Below are positions 37,701-50,744 of a stretch of DNA of 64,000 nt, piece after piece. The stretch's first letter is position 1, and each line of letters opens with the position of its first letter. A program made the translations under genes and the position numbers. The stretch comes from Marsupella aquatica. Taxonomy: Eukaryota > Marchantiophyta. Location of the stretch: contig OZ316891.1 in NCBI GenBank assembly GCA_973895155.1, positions 3,906,001-3,970,000 of the forward strand, given 5' to 3'. Below the pieces are notes generated by a model, which was given only the letters and a program-made list of their open reading frames with translations, was not told the DNA's origin and made no database searches.

Positions 37701-40700
37701 CACCAGCTCTCCCTTGGGATTAGCTGATATACGTTCACCAGCATCTGAAAGTCCACAGGGAGACCATGAATTATCCTCCCACACCAACTTAGCAGAGTCG
37801 ATGCGCTCATCACCTGTCAGAACAATGAATTCGTTAGTTTGAGACAATCTCAGGAAAACAGAGGTTACCTATCAGAGAGTGGACGTCCAGTTCCCTGGAG
37901 AGAAATTCTCAACCCAGTAGAACACACATATTAGAGAAGAAACAACAACTCCTTTCTACCGAGAAAAAACTTTAAGATTGCAAGCAGAAGAACTCGACGG
38001 CTTTATATGCGCTCGTCACTATTTATGTCCTGGATCTTCACAGGGCACGGGTTGGGACACTCCCCGCAGTATGAACAAAACCTCCCAACTTATGCCCGGC
38101 CCTGAGACGGACAGCTCAAGAGACACCAAATAGACTCCAACAAGTAGATTCCCCGCTCACCTTTCACGGCAGTTTGGAGGATGAGCGGCATCATAATATC
38201 CCGCAATGCGTCCAAAAATTGCGACACTTTCTTGTTGGAACGAGCAACCATTTTACTCGTAGTTTTAGATTTCAAACTGGCCGAAAAATGCAGACAGGGC
38301 CCAAATTGATTGTTGATGTGTGCTCCCATGCAATCGCAACCAATTCTGAAAACACCAAGACAGTAAACTTAGCATGCATTGAAAAAGCTGGGCAAGCAAT
38401 TCTACAGGCTTCCTTGCAAGCTGCAGTTCCAACAATTCCTGCAACCTATAATATCAATTATCTTATCTCAATTACATTTTGTTCAAAACGTGTATGCTGA
38501 TATTTATTGCACAGAAACAGCATGCAAGAGTCTGTGTCAGACAGTTTTTTCAAGAAACAGAGGAGGGCATGGGCGAGGAGACAACCGGCAAAAAAATATT
38601 GGATTTTTCAGGTAGTTATCGGCCATGATTTTGGCATAACTCTTGGTCATGAAGGCAGTCTGCAGAATACTCACAACTCGTTCGATTTCGAGATTCATCT
38701 GTATTAGAGCTTTCTGCCGTGTTCAACCAAGGGAGTTTAGTTGGACATGTCAGAAAGGTTAACAATGAATGAGGACAAACTCAGATCATCGCAAAAAATT
38801 GTACAATAATGATCATATCGCAGGTTGGCGCCTGCCTTACGATGATTACAAATCAGCCGGCATATTGCATTTGACTCGATCTTAGAGGAGTTAAATGATA
38901 CGAGGGCTATCTGCATTTTCACTGCACACAGTCATCATTAAGGAACAGTTTATCTCACTTTATCAAACTGAACATGTCCCACCCAAGGTAGTCGCAGTTT
39001 CACCCCATCCGCAATTCATTGGCTCCCTTCTGGTGCGTATCTGAAGTCATTCAAAATTCAAGAATTAGACAATTGGACCTAGAGTAGAGAAAAAGAGCAG
39101 GTTTCGCACGCATGCGGGTTTAATCACGGTCTCTCATACTACCAAGATAGCAATCGAGCAGACAATGACCAAAATTGCTTACCCCAAGGACAAGCTAATA
39201 TACCGGAATTAGATACTTTGCAAGCACTTGTAATACTATAACTATCACAAACGCTAGAGGCAATGGAAGAGGCACATACTGTATTGACACTGCTTTGGCG
39301 ACCATTTGAACTGACACAGGTAGTAGTTCATTTTGAATATTTAGAGCACGCTTCTCTCCGCAGAAATTAATTTTGCATGGGCAAGGTTTCAGTCGAAGGA
39401 GGGTACAACGATCTGAAGCCTTCAGCTTTGTTCCGCTCCGGGGATATATTGTATCCTGCAGTGAGTTCGAAACTCTAAGGATACTAAGATATGAGATGAC
39501 GGGAAAACAAAATATTACCTTAAGTTTAACTGGCCAGTGGGATTGATACCTTCAGAAGTTTCCATGGGCGAATCTTCTTCGTGCCAACGTTGTGACCTGC
39601 GTCCAGCATGACCTGGTATGCAGGTTGAGCGATAGCGGTAGCAGCCAATACTCCCACCGGTTCACCTGGCATAACAGGCTCTCTGCCGTGTGTAGTTTCG
39701 GTATCGTTCGACTCTGAATTTCTCGCACCATCATACGAAAATTGAATAATCTCCAATCCACATTTCATTCGGACAGTCCCATCATAAGAAACGTGAGTGT
39801 CTCGCAGAAAAAGCATGAGGTTCTTGAACATTGTTCCTTTCTCGGGTTGCTCTCCACACTTACGGACCAAATCTGCCCTGATGGCCGTCGCATAAAGATA
39901 AAACTCCACTGGATTGAGGCCATCAAGTAAGGAACTCCTGACCAGGGAGTGCCACCTTGCTTCGCAGGACGCGAGACTGATCAGTTTTGCTTCACCAGTG
40001 GTATTCAGGAGATGGCCCCCTTTGTCAAGCTGTAAACCAAGACACCCAATTTGCTGAAGCGCTTTTGAAATGGAACCCTTGCTACCGGCGCGAAGCATTG
40101 CTAACAACTGATTGTCGTCACTTGTTTTCGATAGAAACTCGCCCCCGATCTCCCTAAATTGCTGTTGGAAAAATGCAACGGAAATATCTTCTAGAACTTC
40201 TGGATATTTAAGGTCTTCCATACATCCTGTATCCATGCCTGATTGAATTGCATTCAGTTTCTGGAACTTCTCAAAAAAAATGAGCTCCTTACTAAGAGCC
40301 ATATGTTTCGAATAATTGATATTGTCCATCAGCTCGCCAATCATCTTTCTCCTTGACTTTTGGTCAGGAGCCGCATAGAAATCTTGTAAACTTACACTGA
40401 ACCCACGGGAAAGTAGCCACTCGCGTAAGACAGCCTGAGAGCAATCCAAGTGATTCACTGCTACAATTGGACTGTGCTGGGCAATAGCACGCATTAATCC
40501 ATTTGAGTTAGTGAGCCAATTCTCGTTTCTGCTGTAGGACACCAATTCCCCGTCTCGGATGTCAGCAGCACCATCATTACTGGTGATGGAGAACCCCTCT
40601 GGAATAGTCAGGTCAAGGACTTGTTTGCCTGCCCACATGGGACCTCTCACTGATTTCACAATCGCAGGAATGGGTAATTTTCTTGTGCTCAACATCGCCA

Positions 40701-43700
40701 CTTGGTACATTTCCTCCTTCTTTAAAAAGACAGGATTGGCCGTGAGCAAATGCGTGGCCAGAATATTGTCTTGTGACATGCTTAAGATGGTTTTCCCATC
40801 TGGTGAAAGCAGAAGCTGCTCCGGTATTGTCATCAACAGGTGCTGCTCCGCTTTAGCCTCTTCAGACTGAGGAACGAAGACATGCAAACAGTCCCCATCA
40901 AAATCGCCACAAAGAGGGGCACATACTGATGGGTGGATTGAGAAGACGGCGAGATCATGAATATGTGCCCTCAGAGCTAGCAGTGAGTGCTTGTCGAGAG
41001 ACGGGTTCCGGTTAACATACACCAAATCTCCATCTCTCAGATGACGATGGACAATATCGTCAATCTGGAGCAAGTGGCTGGTTCTTCTGGTTACTTCAAG
41101 TCTCTCAGATCCTCTGACCAGCCTGATTGCTCCACACGCCCTGTACCGTCCAGATAGTGATTGTCCATTGTTTACATATTCCTGCAACTTTTCCATATTC
41201 AACTTGTTTACCCGTTCAGGGATAGTCACGTATTTTGCGATTTGCTGAGGAATTCCAATTTCCTCAACTCTCAGATAAGGATCACCAGTAACTACATCTC
41301 GGGCCGAATAACCACCTATTTTGCCTAGCACATTTTTCTTCAGCCAGTCCCAACTCCATCTGGTATCCTTTTTCTGAACTCGGCCACCGCGATCTATTCT
41401 TTTCTTTTCCTTCCCAGGAACAGTCTACAGTCACCATCGATGACAAGTTTAAGAATATCAGAAGTCCAAATGAGCTGGACGACAACTAGGACTTTCTGGA
41501 ATCGTCGCGTATGTCAGGTTAGTCAAGCCCAGTCCAAATTTTAAAGCAGCATGCACACCTAAAGATAAGACCAGCTCATTCGCCTGAAACCAACTGTCGC
41601 GCAAATCTTCCACGGAAACAGGAACAGCCCAAATGGGCTCTAGGAATCCAGCTAGAGTGCTAATTACGCGCAATAGAAAGGAAAGAGAGACAGAAAGAGA
41701 TCGAGAATCAGAACATATCTACTGCATGTGTTCACCTTTGGGGCCCCCTTTTCTCGGAGGTACAGTCCGAATAAGTACTGCAATTCGCTGACCTCAACTT
41801 TTGCAGCTTGATGTGCTGGCTTGCCAAACCTCGTCTTATTAATCGCAGATATTTTTTTAAGGAGTCTGTTGAAGATGAGCGTGGCCGGATCACTCTGCGA
41901 TCGGCAAACATAAGTGGACCGGTTACACGAAGATCAGTTCGATTATATAACAATTCAGAATACCATTTAGACTACTAGACACAAATTCTACCAACGACAC
42001 GCTGCAGCATATCACATCCTACACATGCTATATGCTGATCATAACAATCATCAGGACAGTGTGAACGAGAAAGATATAGCTCCTGAGGAAATCGATGCAA
42101 ACCCTCTCGAGCTGCAAAGTCTGCATGTCCATTTAGCATAGCCTGGTACATATTTACCGGGTACCTTTTCCCAATAATCTGCTCGCAGTCAGGACTACCG
42201 TCACCATTGCTGGACTATCGTGGTCTTATTGAAAGGAAAGCACTGATGGCATTTGTTTGAACATCGGAAGTCGCTTTGTGATCAACTTCTATGATACAAA
42301 CTCACCCCTTGTTTAAAGCTCATGTTTGTAGCAAATAAGTCGTCTCGTATTCTTGTGCAATTGGGAGGTACTGGCACGCACTCAAGAATGAGAGCTTCAG
42401 GCCGAGCCGCTTTCGAATGCATGCCGAGAGTGGTCATAGCGGAATCCGGGATTTTCCTCAGTATATCGAGGGCCTGCAATGCACTAATGCAAACATTAGC
42501 CCAACTTTCGGTACAGCCAAGTCAATTTCGTGTGTCCACAACAGTAGTTTCAGAAAATACGACGAGTACTGGCCAGTCGAATATAAATCACGGTTAGCAC
42601 GTTCCAAGCAGTTTGATTGATGAAGCTATCAATGTAATGTGCTGCTACCTCAATTATTCGGTGGACATGGCCCTTGCAAAAAAAGGCTCCCACTTTTCCT
42701 AATAGGGTTCGAAGATCACCTGACTCGGTAGAAGAGTTCGACTTCTAAGAGAAGAATTTTGACGTGACTTTCCCGCCACAAAGCTCCAGTAATCAGGCGC
42801 CACACTGTCGATGTCATCATTTTTCTTGGGTATGCATTCCATTTTGATACCCTTACACATATTTTTCTCTTTGCCTCTCCCTATCGCTGTCACCTCCATC
42901 TTGAGGTGCACCTCTGGGTATCTATCAGGACGAGCACCCTACAGAGCACAGCCGTTATCGAATATCCTCAGCTATGCAATGGTGAAACCAGCTCAGATAC
43001 TTATATAGCTGCGAGCTTTGCTCCAAGATATAGCTGTAAAGTGATGAACTGCTTTAGGACCACTAGAGTTCCTTACCGAACAGTACTTGCATTTTCCACG
43101 TTTAACCTTGGATGTTTCTTCTGCAGGCTTAGCATGGCACATGTCCGCAACAGGTCCTTCGTGGGGCTGTTGATCGTTGTCCTACAATGATCACCCCGGA
43201 ATGTTATACAACTATAGGGGCGTCATGTAGCGGAGAGGACAGCATCAACCAAGAACAAAAGGAGCTAGATAAAACCACATTAAATTGACAGAGGCTGGTG
43301 CTCGAAATACAGTAGGGACATACGTTCTCGACCTTCTTCCTTTTTCCTGTTTGGGCTACTGGGAGAGGGTTCTTCCTCTTTTGTAAGGTTCCCCTGGCTG
43401 GACGATTCGGAGTCTTAGGATTTTCCTCGTCAACATCTCCGTCACGTTGGACCTCCGATTGCATCCTTGGACTACTGGAGAAGTCCTTCTCCCTGTCAGA
43501 CGAGAGTAAAATCCCCATCTGTGATTCTTCTGCCCGCTTTTGACTAACACGTGCTTCCTGTATACAACCATTCCATCTGGACCCTCAAGAACTGTAATGC
43601 TTTAAGCATGAAAACAATCTTGTAGTATTGTTGTCCATTTCGCGCGACAAAAGCTGCTCCTCATCATCAGCCCCGGGAGTTCAGTTATGCCGTGGTTTAT

Positions 43701-44710
43701 CTTGCTAAAGAATATCAATATGAAGAGCTAGAGTCATACCGTGTCAATATACACATCTGCAAGTTTTCGCTTCTTGTACTTTGACGCTAAACTGCAGTGA
43801 CCATCATCTTCATCGTCGTTGCTGTCGTCATCTACCACTTGACGATGAGATGTCCTTCCACGATGCCGTAGATCTTTCAAAGTTGAGATGTTCTCCTTCT
43901 CTTCAACTCTGGGTGTCAAGGTTGTACTTCGCTCCAACTGCGTCTTCAAACCGGGAGCCAACAGAGAAGTCAACTTCCCTACTTTCTGCATGTTGACCAC
44001 CACAGAAATATTAAGTGGACGTACAGTGTTATCTCGGACTTCGTACTTCCAAAAAGCCAACTTACTATTTGATTTACCGAACTTTTTTGCAGAGGAGAAA
44101 CAAAAATCTTACCTTCTTCCTCTTCGGCTGCCCGCAGTTGAGACAGATCTTCCTCAACAATCCAACAAGTTTTCCCACATGATGGGGATGATAGATAGGA
44201 GACGGGAGCTCACAGTGGGCAAAATGTCCTGCAATGTTGCAATGTAGTAATGTCAGCCACCATGTATGAACTTGAGAGTAAGGATAACGATTCATGTCCA
44301 ATCACGCATGTCTTATACATTCATTCGACCAGAAGTAGTTGGGAAAACCGCATTTCGCAGCAATAAAGGTCAAGGATACCCTGGCACTGATCGACTGTTT
44401 CGCCACGACACGTCCCACAAGGTCCATTTGCAATCGGGTGCCCGAGTTTAGGATCATTAAGCTCTTTCGTCTTCGTCAAAGGGTTGTTGGCCGGGAAAAC
44501 CGAAAGCTTATACTGAGATACAATTCAAGAAAAAAAAACGTCTTTAGTTTAGTACGTAGCAGAGAGCAAAATTAGTGCAGGATCGAAGCGTAGCAAGAAA
44601 ATGTCATACACGTCCCTTACCATCTCGTCAGTTGTCATTAGCCCAAACTGAATGCCACATATGTTTGCCAGTGGCGGCTCTCCAGCAGTGGGTATGTTGT
44701 CTGTTTCCAT
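34753..44710 (-). CDS. NRPE1: RNA polymerase V largest subunit, NRPE1-like (20 exons, one in-frame TGA)
   Basis: Catalytic subunit of Pol V, which makes scaffold RNAs for RNA-directed DNA methylation in the nucleus. Exons: 44621-44710, 44380-44512, 44113-44228, 43740-43985, 43324-43557, 43077-43181, 42720-42938, 42306-42473, 41736-41894, 39550-41424, 39280-39455, 38959-39040, 38586-38713, 38161-38345, 37527-37813, 37182-37355, 36910-37050, 35610-36727, 35108-35219, 34753-34929. All junctions are GT-AG and phases agree, giving 1,974 codons. Visible: IQFGLMTTDEM (N-terminus), clamp zinc ligands CGTC, CQGH, CLNC (103-106) and CKYC (304-307), VPVPPNC, catalytic DFDGD (664-668), EPVGVLAATA, six GW/WG sites in exon 18 (Argonaute binding, which separates NRPE1 from NRPD1), and a C-terminal DeCL domain (KVGCGVDYFK, VVRTDGTQDDFSYHKCL). 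A TGA stop precedes the start ATG in frame. Odd: TGA at codon 1182 and a long insertion in the zinc region. It may therefore be a damaged copy, or the base may be an error. Confidence 0.93.
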
Positions 44711-46830
44711 TTTGGAATGACCGCTTCAATGATGGCTTTTACTTGCTAGAGCTTCTACGATACGAGAAAACGGGTCAGCTTCGTGACCTTGCGAGTGAAG
44801 CCGAGCTGGAGAGTTCGAAGAACACTGCATGAACAAAGCTTGGTCTCCTACTGTTCAAACACCACAAACAGTCTCCCACGCCCATGTTAAACCTCAGAAG
44901 AATCATAAATGAGAAACGTATACCCTGCAAGCCTCTCAATGCGGCGGCACACTTACTATGGCGAGGTACTCGTGACTGCGAGTTGAAATTATCTGAAGGA
45001 TGGCACCAAAAGCAGAATACTGCAGATATCTACGTGGTTGCGTCTGCTTTGAGCTCGCCTCGATTTTAAAAAACCTTAGAATTCTGATAACGCTTTTATC
45101 AGAAACCGGCTTCTACCACATATGACCCTACCCTTACGTTAAAAGAAGTAACCTCTAGACTTAGCATTGGCGGCAGACAATGGATCATTAACATCCTTCT
45201 CCTATCTCTGCGTCCCAGATTTTATTTCAGTGTCTTCAAACACCCCGTGACCATTCTTGCCAGAGATTATCGTCCTAGTACAAAGTAGACGAATGGTAAA
45301 GAGATCGTACGAGATTCAATGCTACGGAATGGTGCTTCCTTGTCTAAGAGCTCTGTTACTGCCCGAATACAACACTCAAATGTAGTACCTCTTGAGTGTA
45401 TGACAGCTCTTGGTTGTCATACGCCGAGTGCTGTCTTGTAGAAGTTCTCCACTGACGTGAACCAAACGACTGCATATATGACGCAGACTTTGAATCTCTA
45501 CGTGCGCCTGCATCGGCAACCCGGTTTTCGACTTTAGCCAGAGTCGTCAACGTACAGCTGTAATCACCACACCAAACATCCGAGGAGTACATTGAGCGTG
45601 AACCGAGTAGTGACCGCGTAGGAGAATTGCAAACAACAGTCTCCAAGATTGAATCAAGTCCACAACTTTGAGCGGACGCCGGAATTTTTCCTCTCTGCCA
45701 GACGCTAGACCACTGAAGCTTGCATATACTGTACGCTCTAGATCCTCCAAACCGAATCTCTTCATTTCTCTGCTCCATGTATACCTTCTTTGAGCAATCG
45801 AAGGTCTACCAGATGGAGCAACTCGTAATGATTGCTCGAGGAGGCAATTTGGACTTCAGTGCAATTTTCCCTCCGAAGAAGCTTTTGACAGGTCCTCGAC
45901 AAGTGCATCAAGACGACAAGATCATGTCTCCAGACCGCGTCGTAACAGCAGCAGCGCTCAACTCTCTTTGCATTTCAACAAATTCTGACAGAAAAGGAGA
46001 TTCTGACAAAATGCAGTGGAATAATTAATTAGTTTATAGAGAAATCAAACATCAAAGAAATTGAAAGCGGCTTCTCTGGAACGCTTTCCAGATGAGTCAG
46101 TTAAGCCATGAGTGTCAATGCCTCATTTGATCTCGTAACAGACCCTCCGTCACCATTTTGAGGACTGTTAATTACTGATTGGAACGAGCTGGAGGTATTG
46201 CACAAAACAAGGCTCGCGTACGAGGGAATAAGAAGCCCAACTGTAATGTTTCAGACACTCATGTTCATTAATAGATCGAGCTTAGTGACATCGGTCTCGA
46301 TTCAATCTAACTCGTCGTGTGCTGTCAGAATGCATCTCAAAGCTATATTCTACTCACTCGATCAGACCACTCAGACCACTTCGACCAATGCTCGATCTTA
46401 TAATCTGATGATATGTCAGCTCTAAATGTATAGAGAGTCGGTGCTACGTCTGGTGACCTTCTGATCGAAGTTCCCAGAGCTAGGGATCTTAGTCAGTATT
46501 CTCGAACTCGTATGCTTCCGACATTCCATTCGTTCCTCAGGTTATGAGCAATTTGAAAAGACAAGCGTTCGCTGGTGCTTTCGATGGATTGAACTCTTAA
46601 TTGCCAACATCCATTCTCAGCTGCGGGTCCATTCAAGCACAGGCGTACGTCACAAAAAACATTTGTTCCGGGAAACAAGTTACTACAATATAATTCGCCA
46701 AGCCATTCATTGCGGTTGGAAGAACTGAATGACCATAAACAAAACAAGCATGACCAGCGAGCCACTTCTGCGATTGGCGATCGATACAAGCATGAACAGC
46801 GTCACTGGTGCGATCGGCCGGCGGGCTGGT
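44711..46830. other. 5' flank of NRPE1, no other gene seen
   Basis: Open frames up to about 140 codons on the minus strand (45356-45778) show no family features. The NRPE1 promoter and 5' leader must lie here, but I see no core motif I would defend. Confidence 0.4.
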
Positions 46831-46837
46831 GGCTCCT

Positions 46838-47046
46838 GCTGAGCAATTTGTACCTGAGATCGGTGATGGTGTTTCTGAAAGCAACCAGGGACAATGTTGG
46901 ATTTGCGACGGCAGGCTGTCTCCTGGTTCCCTCCGAATGAAGGCTCCACCTGAGCAATTTGTACCTGAGATCGGTGATGGTGCTTCTGAAAGCAGCCAGG
47001 GACAATGTTGGATTTGCGACGGCAGCCTGTCTCCTGGTTCCCTCTC
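46838..47046. repeat. Two-copy tandem duplication, about 111-base period
   Basis: Copies share tgagcaatttgtacctgaga, tcggtgatggtg, ccagggacaatgttggattt and ctgtctcctggttccctc, with a few differences. It leaves an open frame on both strands, but that follows from the duplication and is not evidence of coding. Confidence 0.85.
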
Positions 47047-47124
47047 AATCAAGATTTGTGCAGCCAGCTTGGCGGTAGCGCCTCCTGCACATGAGGCTTT
47101 TTCTGGTTCCAGTCGTAGCAGTGC

Positions 47125-47290
47125 GTCCTACTCGTTCCGGTCACTTTCACTCATCCCGCCCACTCACCCCGGTCACTTTCACTCATCCCGCTCACTCATC
47201 CCGGTCACTTTCATCTCACCGGACTCCATCGCCACTCGCTTCGGTCACTTTCACCTCGGGTCCTTTCCTTTCACCCCCGGTCAATTTCAC
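47125..47290. repeat. Imperfect short repeats, ccggtcactttcactcatcc type
   Basis: Five to six degenerate copies of a pyrimidine-rich 20-26-base motif around ggtcactttcac. It has low-complexity character and no gene. Confidence 0.65.
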
Positions 47291-47571
47291 TTATTTCTCT
47301 CCTCGTTACGTCAGAGTCGTGTAGTCATCACGCTGCCCCGATCGCAAGAAGGGGATGGCGACGGGTGTACGGGACTGTGACATTCAACGCAATACAGGTA
47401 CAGACCAAAAGTACATTGTATGTGACTGTATTTATACTATCGTGTAACTACTCGTACCCCAGTTCTGTTTTTTCAATTTAATTTAATTTTTAAAACTAGC
47501 CAAGGTGAACACTAGCTCCGGAAGAGGGCACAAGTGGAGACACTTGAAGTGCAGTTTTGGTGGAGATATCT

Positions 47572-49078
47572 ACTTAGTGGACCTCCAAATGCAACTTTTT
47601 CTCTTTATGGACCAAAAGTTACACACGCCCTCCCAGTGGACCCCAACGTTTACATTCTCTCCCAATGGACCCCTAGGCCCACTCCGTACAAGCATGTTCT
47701 TCTGAAACACCTTACCACACAGTTCAGGTCCACTACGTACCCTGTGGACATGATGGTTGGTCATGTGTAGTAGGCCATCAATAACGTCGCAGTCCACAAG
47801 CGTCGTAGCCCTGGCCGCAATCGAGCGCTGCAACATCGATCATGGCTTCCTAATTTTTGTGAATACAATATGTCTATTGTATTCAAACTACAATAGCCGC
47901 AATCTAGAACAATACAACATGGTCAATGTATTCACTCTACGCATGCCCGTACGCATGCAATGACACGTACGCATCGATTCTAGGTTGCGTCTACTTTGGA
48001 TACATAGTGGACATTGTATTCAAAGATCGCACTTAAACAAAGGCAGGACTCCCCTGCCTTACATATAGGCAGCAAGGCTTGCTGTAATGAACAGAACCAA
48101 AACCTGTTCAACATAGAACAATATATTTGTGTCTTGCATACAATATGCATGTTGTATGCACATTTTCCCCCGACTTTACCACAAAGACACCCCCCTGTCG
48201 AAGCCTTCCCAAAATTAATGGACAAAACTTATCGTATTACAACACAAAAATATGATTTGTCATGTATACACTTTGCACGTTGTATTCGGATTTTCACACT
48301 TAGGAAAAAAAAATGTCCCTCCGACTTTATGAAGATGCCCCCCGCCAAAGCCTGCTCAAATGGACAAAACCTATTGTATTTCAACATAGAAATATGATTT
48401 GTCATTTATACACTTTGCACGCTGTATTTAGATTTCACAAATTAATTAGAAAAAAACTTTGTCCCTCTGACTTTACGAAGACGCCCCTCCAAAGCCTGCC
48501 CAAATGGACAAAACCTATTGTATTACAACGTGTACATATATGATTTTTCATGTATATACTTTGCACGTTGCATTTGGATTTCACAATTAGAATTATTTTT
48601 TGTCCCTCCGACTGTACGAAGACACCCCCCACCAAAGCCTGCCCAAATAATCAAAACCTTTTGTATTACAACACAGCGATATGATTTGTCATGTATACAC
48701 TTTAAAAGTTGTATTCAGATTTCACACTTAGAAAAAAAATTTGTCCCTCCAACTTTACAAAACGCCCTCCCCCCCCCCCCGGCCAAAGTGACGGTTCATG
48801 TTTGTATGCATTGTGGTCAATGTATACATTGTGGGATACATGGATTCACTCGGAACTGCAATCGTAGTCGACCGAGTTCGGCGATGTGGTCGGACACTGA
48901 AAAACAGTAGAACATGCTGCGTTTTACAGTGACAATCTCGTCCTATAAGAACTGCACAATGTGTTAGAAGAACATCTCACACGAAATGGCACCTCTGGTG
49001 GGCCCGGAGGTCCATTGGGAGGGCGTGTGCAACTTTTGGTCCATTAAGAGAAAAAGTTGCATTTGGAGGTCCACTAAA
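47572..49078. mobile_element. Composite element: inverted arms around a tandem array
   Basis: Left arm (47572-47710) and right arm (48961-49078) are inverted copies. Both contain tagtggacctccaaatgcaa, ctttttctct(t/a)a, atggaccaaaagtt and cacacgccctccca, then a block ending in gttcttct. The left arm carries about 36 extra bases. Between them lies a tandem array (separate entry). The outer termini are not defined; similarity may continue outward (gttttggtg). No transposase is visible. The structure suggests a foldback or Mutator-like non-autonomous DNA element, by inference. Confidence 0.65.
48085..48795. repeat. Tandem array, five units of about 125-145 bases
   Basis: Units recur near 48101, 48226, 48368, 48512 and 48655. 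Shared blocks are aacctattgtattacaac, atatgatttgtcatgtatac, actttgcacgttgtattc, tgtccctccgactttac and aaagcctgcccaaatgg. Copies are diverged and vary in length. The array ends in a C homopolymer at about 48767-48780. Confidence 0.8.
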
Positions 49079-49356
49079 CTGTATATCAAGCTCAGTTTTG
49101 GTGTTTTTATAGTCCACAGGCCCAAAGTTGAAGTGGATTTTTGGTGTATTTGTAGTACAAAAGCCCAAAGCCTGTGCATTGCACAGAACACTACACAAAC
49201 AAATGCAAACACTACACAAACAAATGCAAGTGAAGCAAGAAATACATCTTATGTATAGTTGTCATCATGTTGTCATTAGGGTTGTGCAATCAATGCTGTG
49301 TTACACGATTGATCCTTGCAACCATGGTGCCCTTACGGCCATGTGGTCAAGGGATA

Positions 49357-49614
49357 TTGATGTCTACTAATATTCAATTTTGCACATGAGACTTGGGGTT
49401 TGGAATTTGGATGGCAGTACTGGCCAGCATATCGAAGGCTTGTGTAGTTAATTTTACTATAAAAGTGGGAACTAAGTCTACTCTTATTGATGTCTACTAA
49501 AATATCAAATTTGCATGTGAGACTTGGGGTGTGGAATTTGGATGGCAGTACTGGTCAGCATGTCGAAGGCTCGTGTAGTTAATTTTACTATAAAAGTGCG
49601 AATGAAGTCTACTC
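49357..49614. repeat. Two-copy tandem duplication, 130-base period
   Basis: Both copies contain ttgatgtctactaa, gagacttggggt, ggaatttggatggcagtact and gtagttaattttactataaa. They differ at several positions. Confidence 0.85.
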
Positions 49615-50600
49615 TAAAGGGTCTAGAGTGAAGCACTATGGACTGTCACTCAGTACAGACAAAACAAAAGTGATCATGAATCTAAATAAAGAAAAACTTG
49701 AAATGAGGATGGACAAGATATTAACTTCAAATAAAGACAAAACTGAAATGGGAGTGGACAAAATACAAGGATGGGACAAAGATTAGCCAAATAGCATAGA
49801 AATATTATTGTGCAAATTTATTTGTCTCCATATCTTTACACTCAAGGAAGGGTTAATCAGGCTAGTTTGTTTTAAAACAAATTAAAGATGTACAAGACAA
49901 ACCTAGGAGAAAGGAGACATAGAGAAAATGAATTAAAGGAGGACTGTATTTAGAGGTGAGGACCAGGCTTTATTAGAGAGACTTCAGATATGACATACTC
50001 CCGCTCCTCCTTGGCCACAGTACGTGCACCTGGAGTAAGGCACCTCACCCTCTGTGGCGTGGTATAGTACGTCCTAGCTTGCCAACCATGCAGAAGGACA
50101 TTACTCCTTGCCATCCAAGGCAAGGCGCAGGTTAAAAGCTAGGCGCAGTGTGGAGAGTGGCAAGCATGGATTTTGGCCGATTCACGGTAGGAAAAATTCC
50201 CTTTACATTGAACACTCGATTGAACAGTTGCAGTTAAATCGGCCCTATTCTCCCCAATACTGTGTGTAATGCTGTACATTAGTTAGAAATGATGGAAATT
50301 TTATAAATTTTAAACTTTTTCTAACTCAAGGTACAATCTAGTTACCTTTTGTAGCAATTTAGATCAACCGAACACTTTACCTAATGTTATGCTTCATCGG
50401 AGGCTATTGTATTGGACAAGGATCGCGAATATAAATCCTTGCTCTTTACATGCTACCAAGAAAGAAGACTGGACATCATTGGAGAAGCAATGCAGACTAG
50501 AAGATTCAAGAACCGGCCTCCAAAACACTTTTTCAACAAGAATGAGCTCTGTATACAATTATCACAATCAGCCGATCTCTGCTATTTTAGTTAAATAGCT
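49615..50600. other. No gene seen
   Basis: Mixed-composition DNA. A more GC-rich block at about 49990-50170 (aaggcaaggcgcagg) has no recognisable coding or RNA structure. Confidence 0.4.
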
Positions 50601-50744
50601 ATCATGGTCAGAAAAGTCTCATACTTTTTCAGGAGGTAGTAGTTGCGTAGTAGAATCATCCCTGCAAGTTTCATCTCAAACCGACATGTGTTTTGAAAGT
50701 TAGAATTAATTTAGTTTTACTATTTTTTGCATAGCCGCGACTTC

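Noticed and set aside
41458-41673. An open minus-strand frame between NRPE1 exons 9 and 10
   Set aside because: Exons 9 and 10 already join in phase, and the region has no NRPE1 counterpart that I know. Treated as intron; an extra exon cannot be excluded without RNA-seq.
46633-47380. Frames of up to 190 codons on both strands
   Set aside because: Produced by the 111-base duplication and pyrimidine-rich repeats; no family similarity and no splice context.
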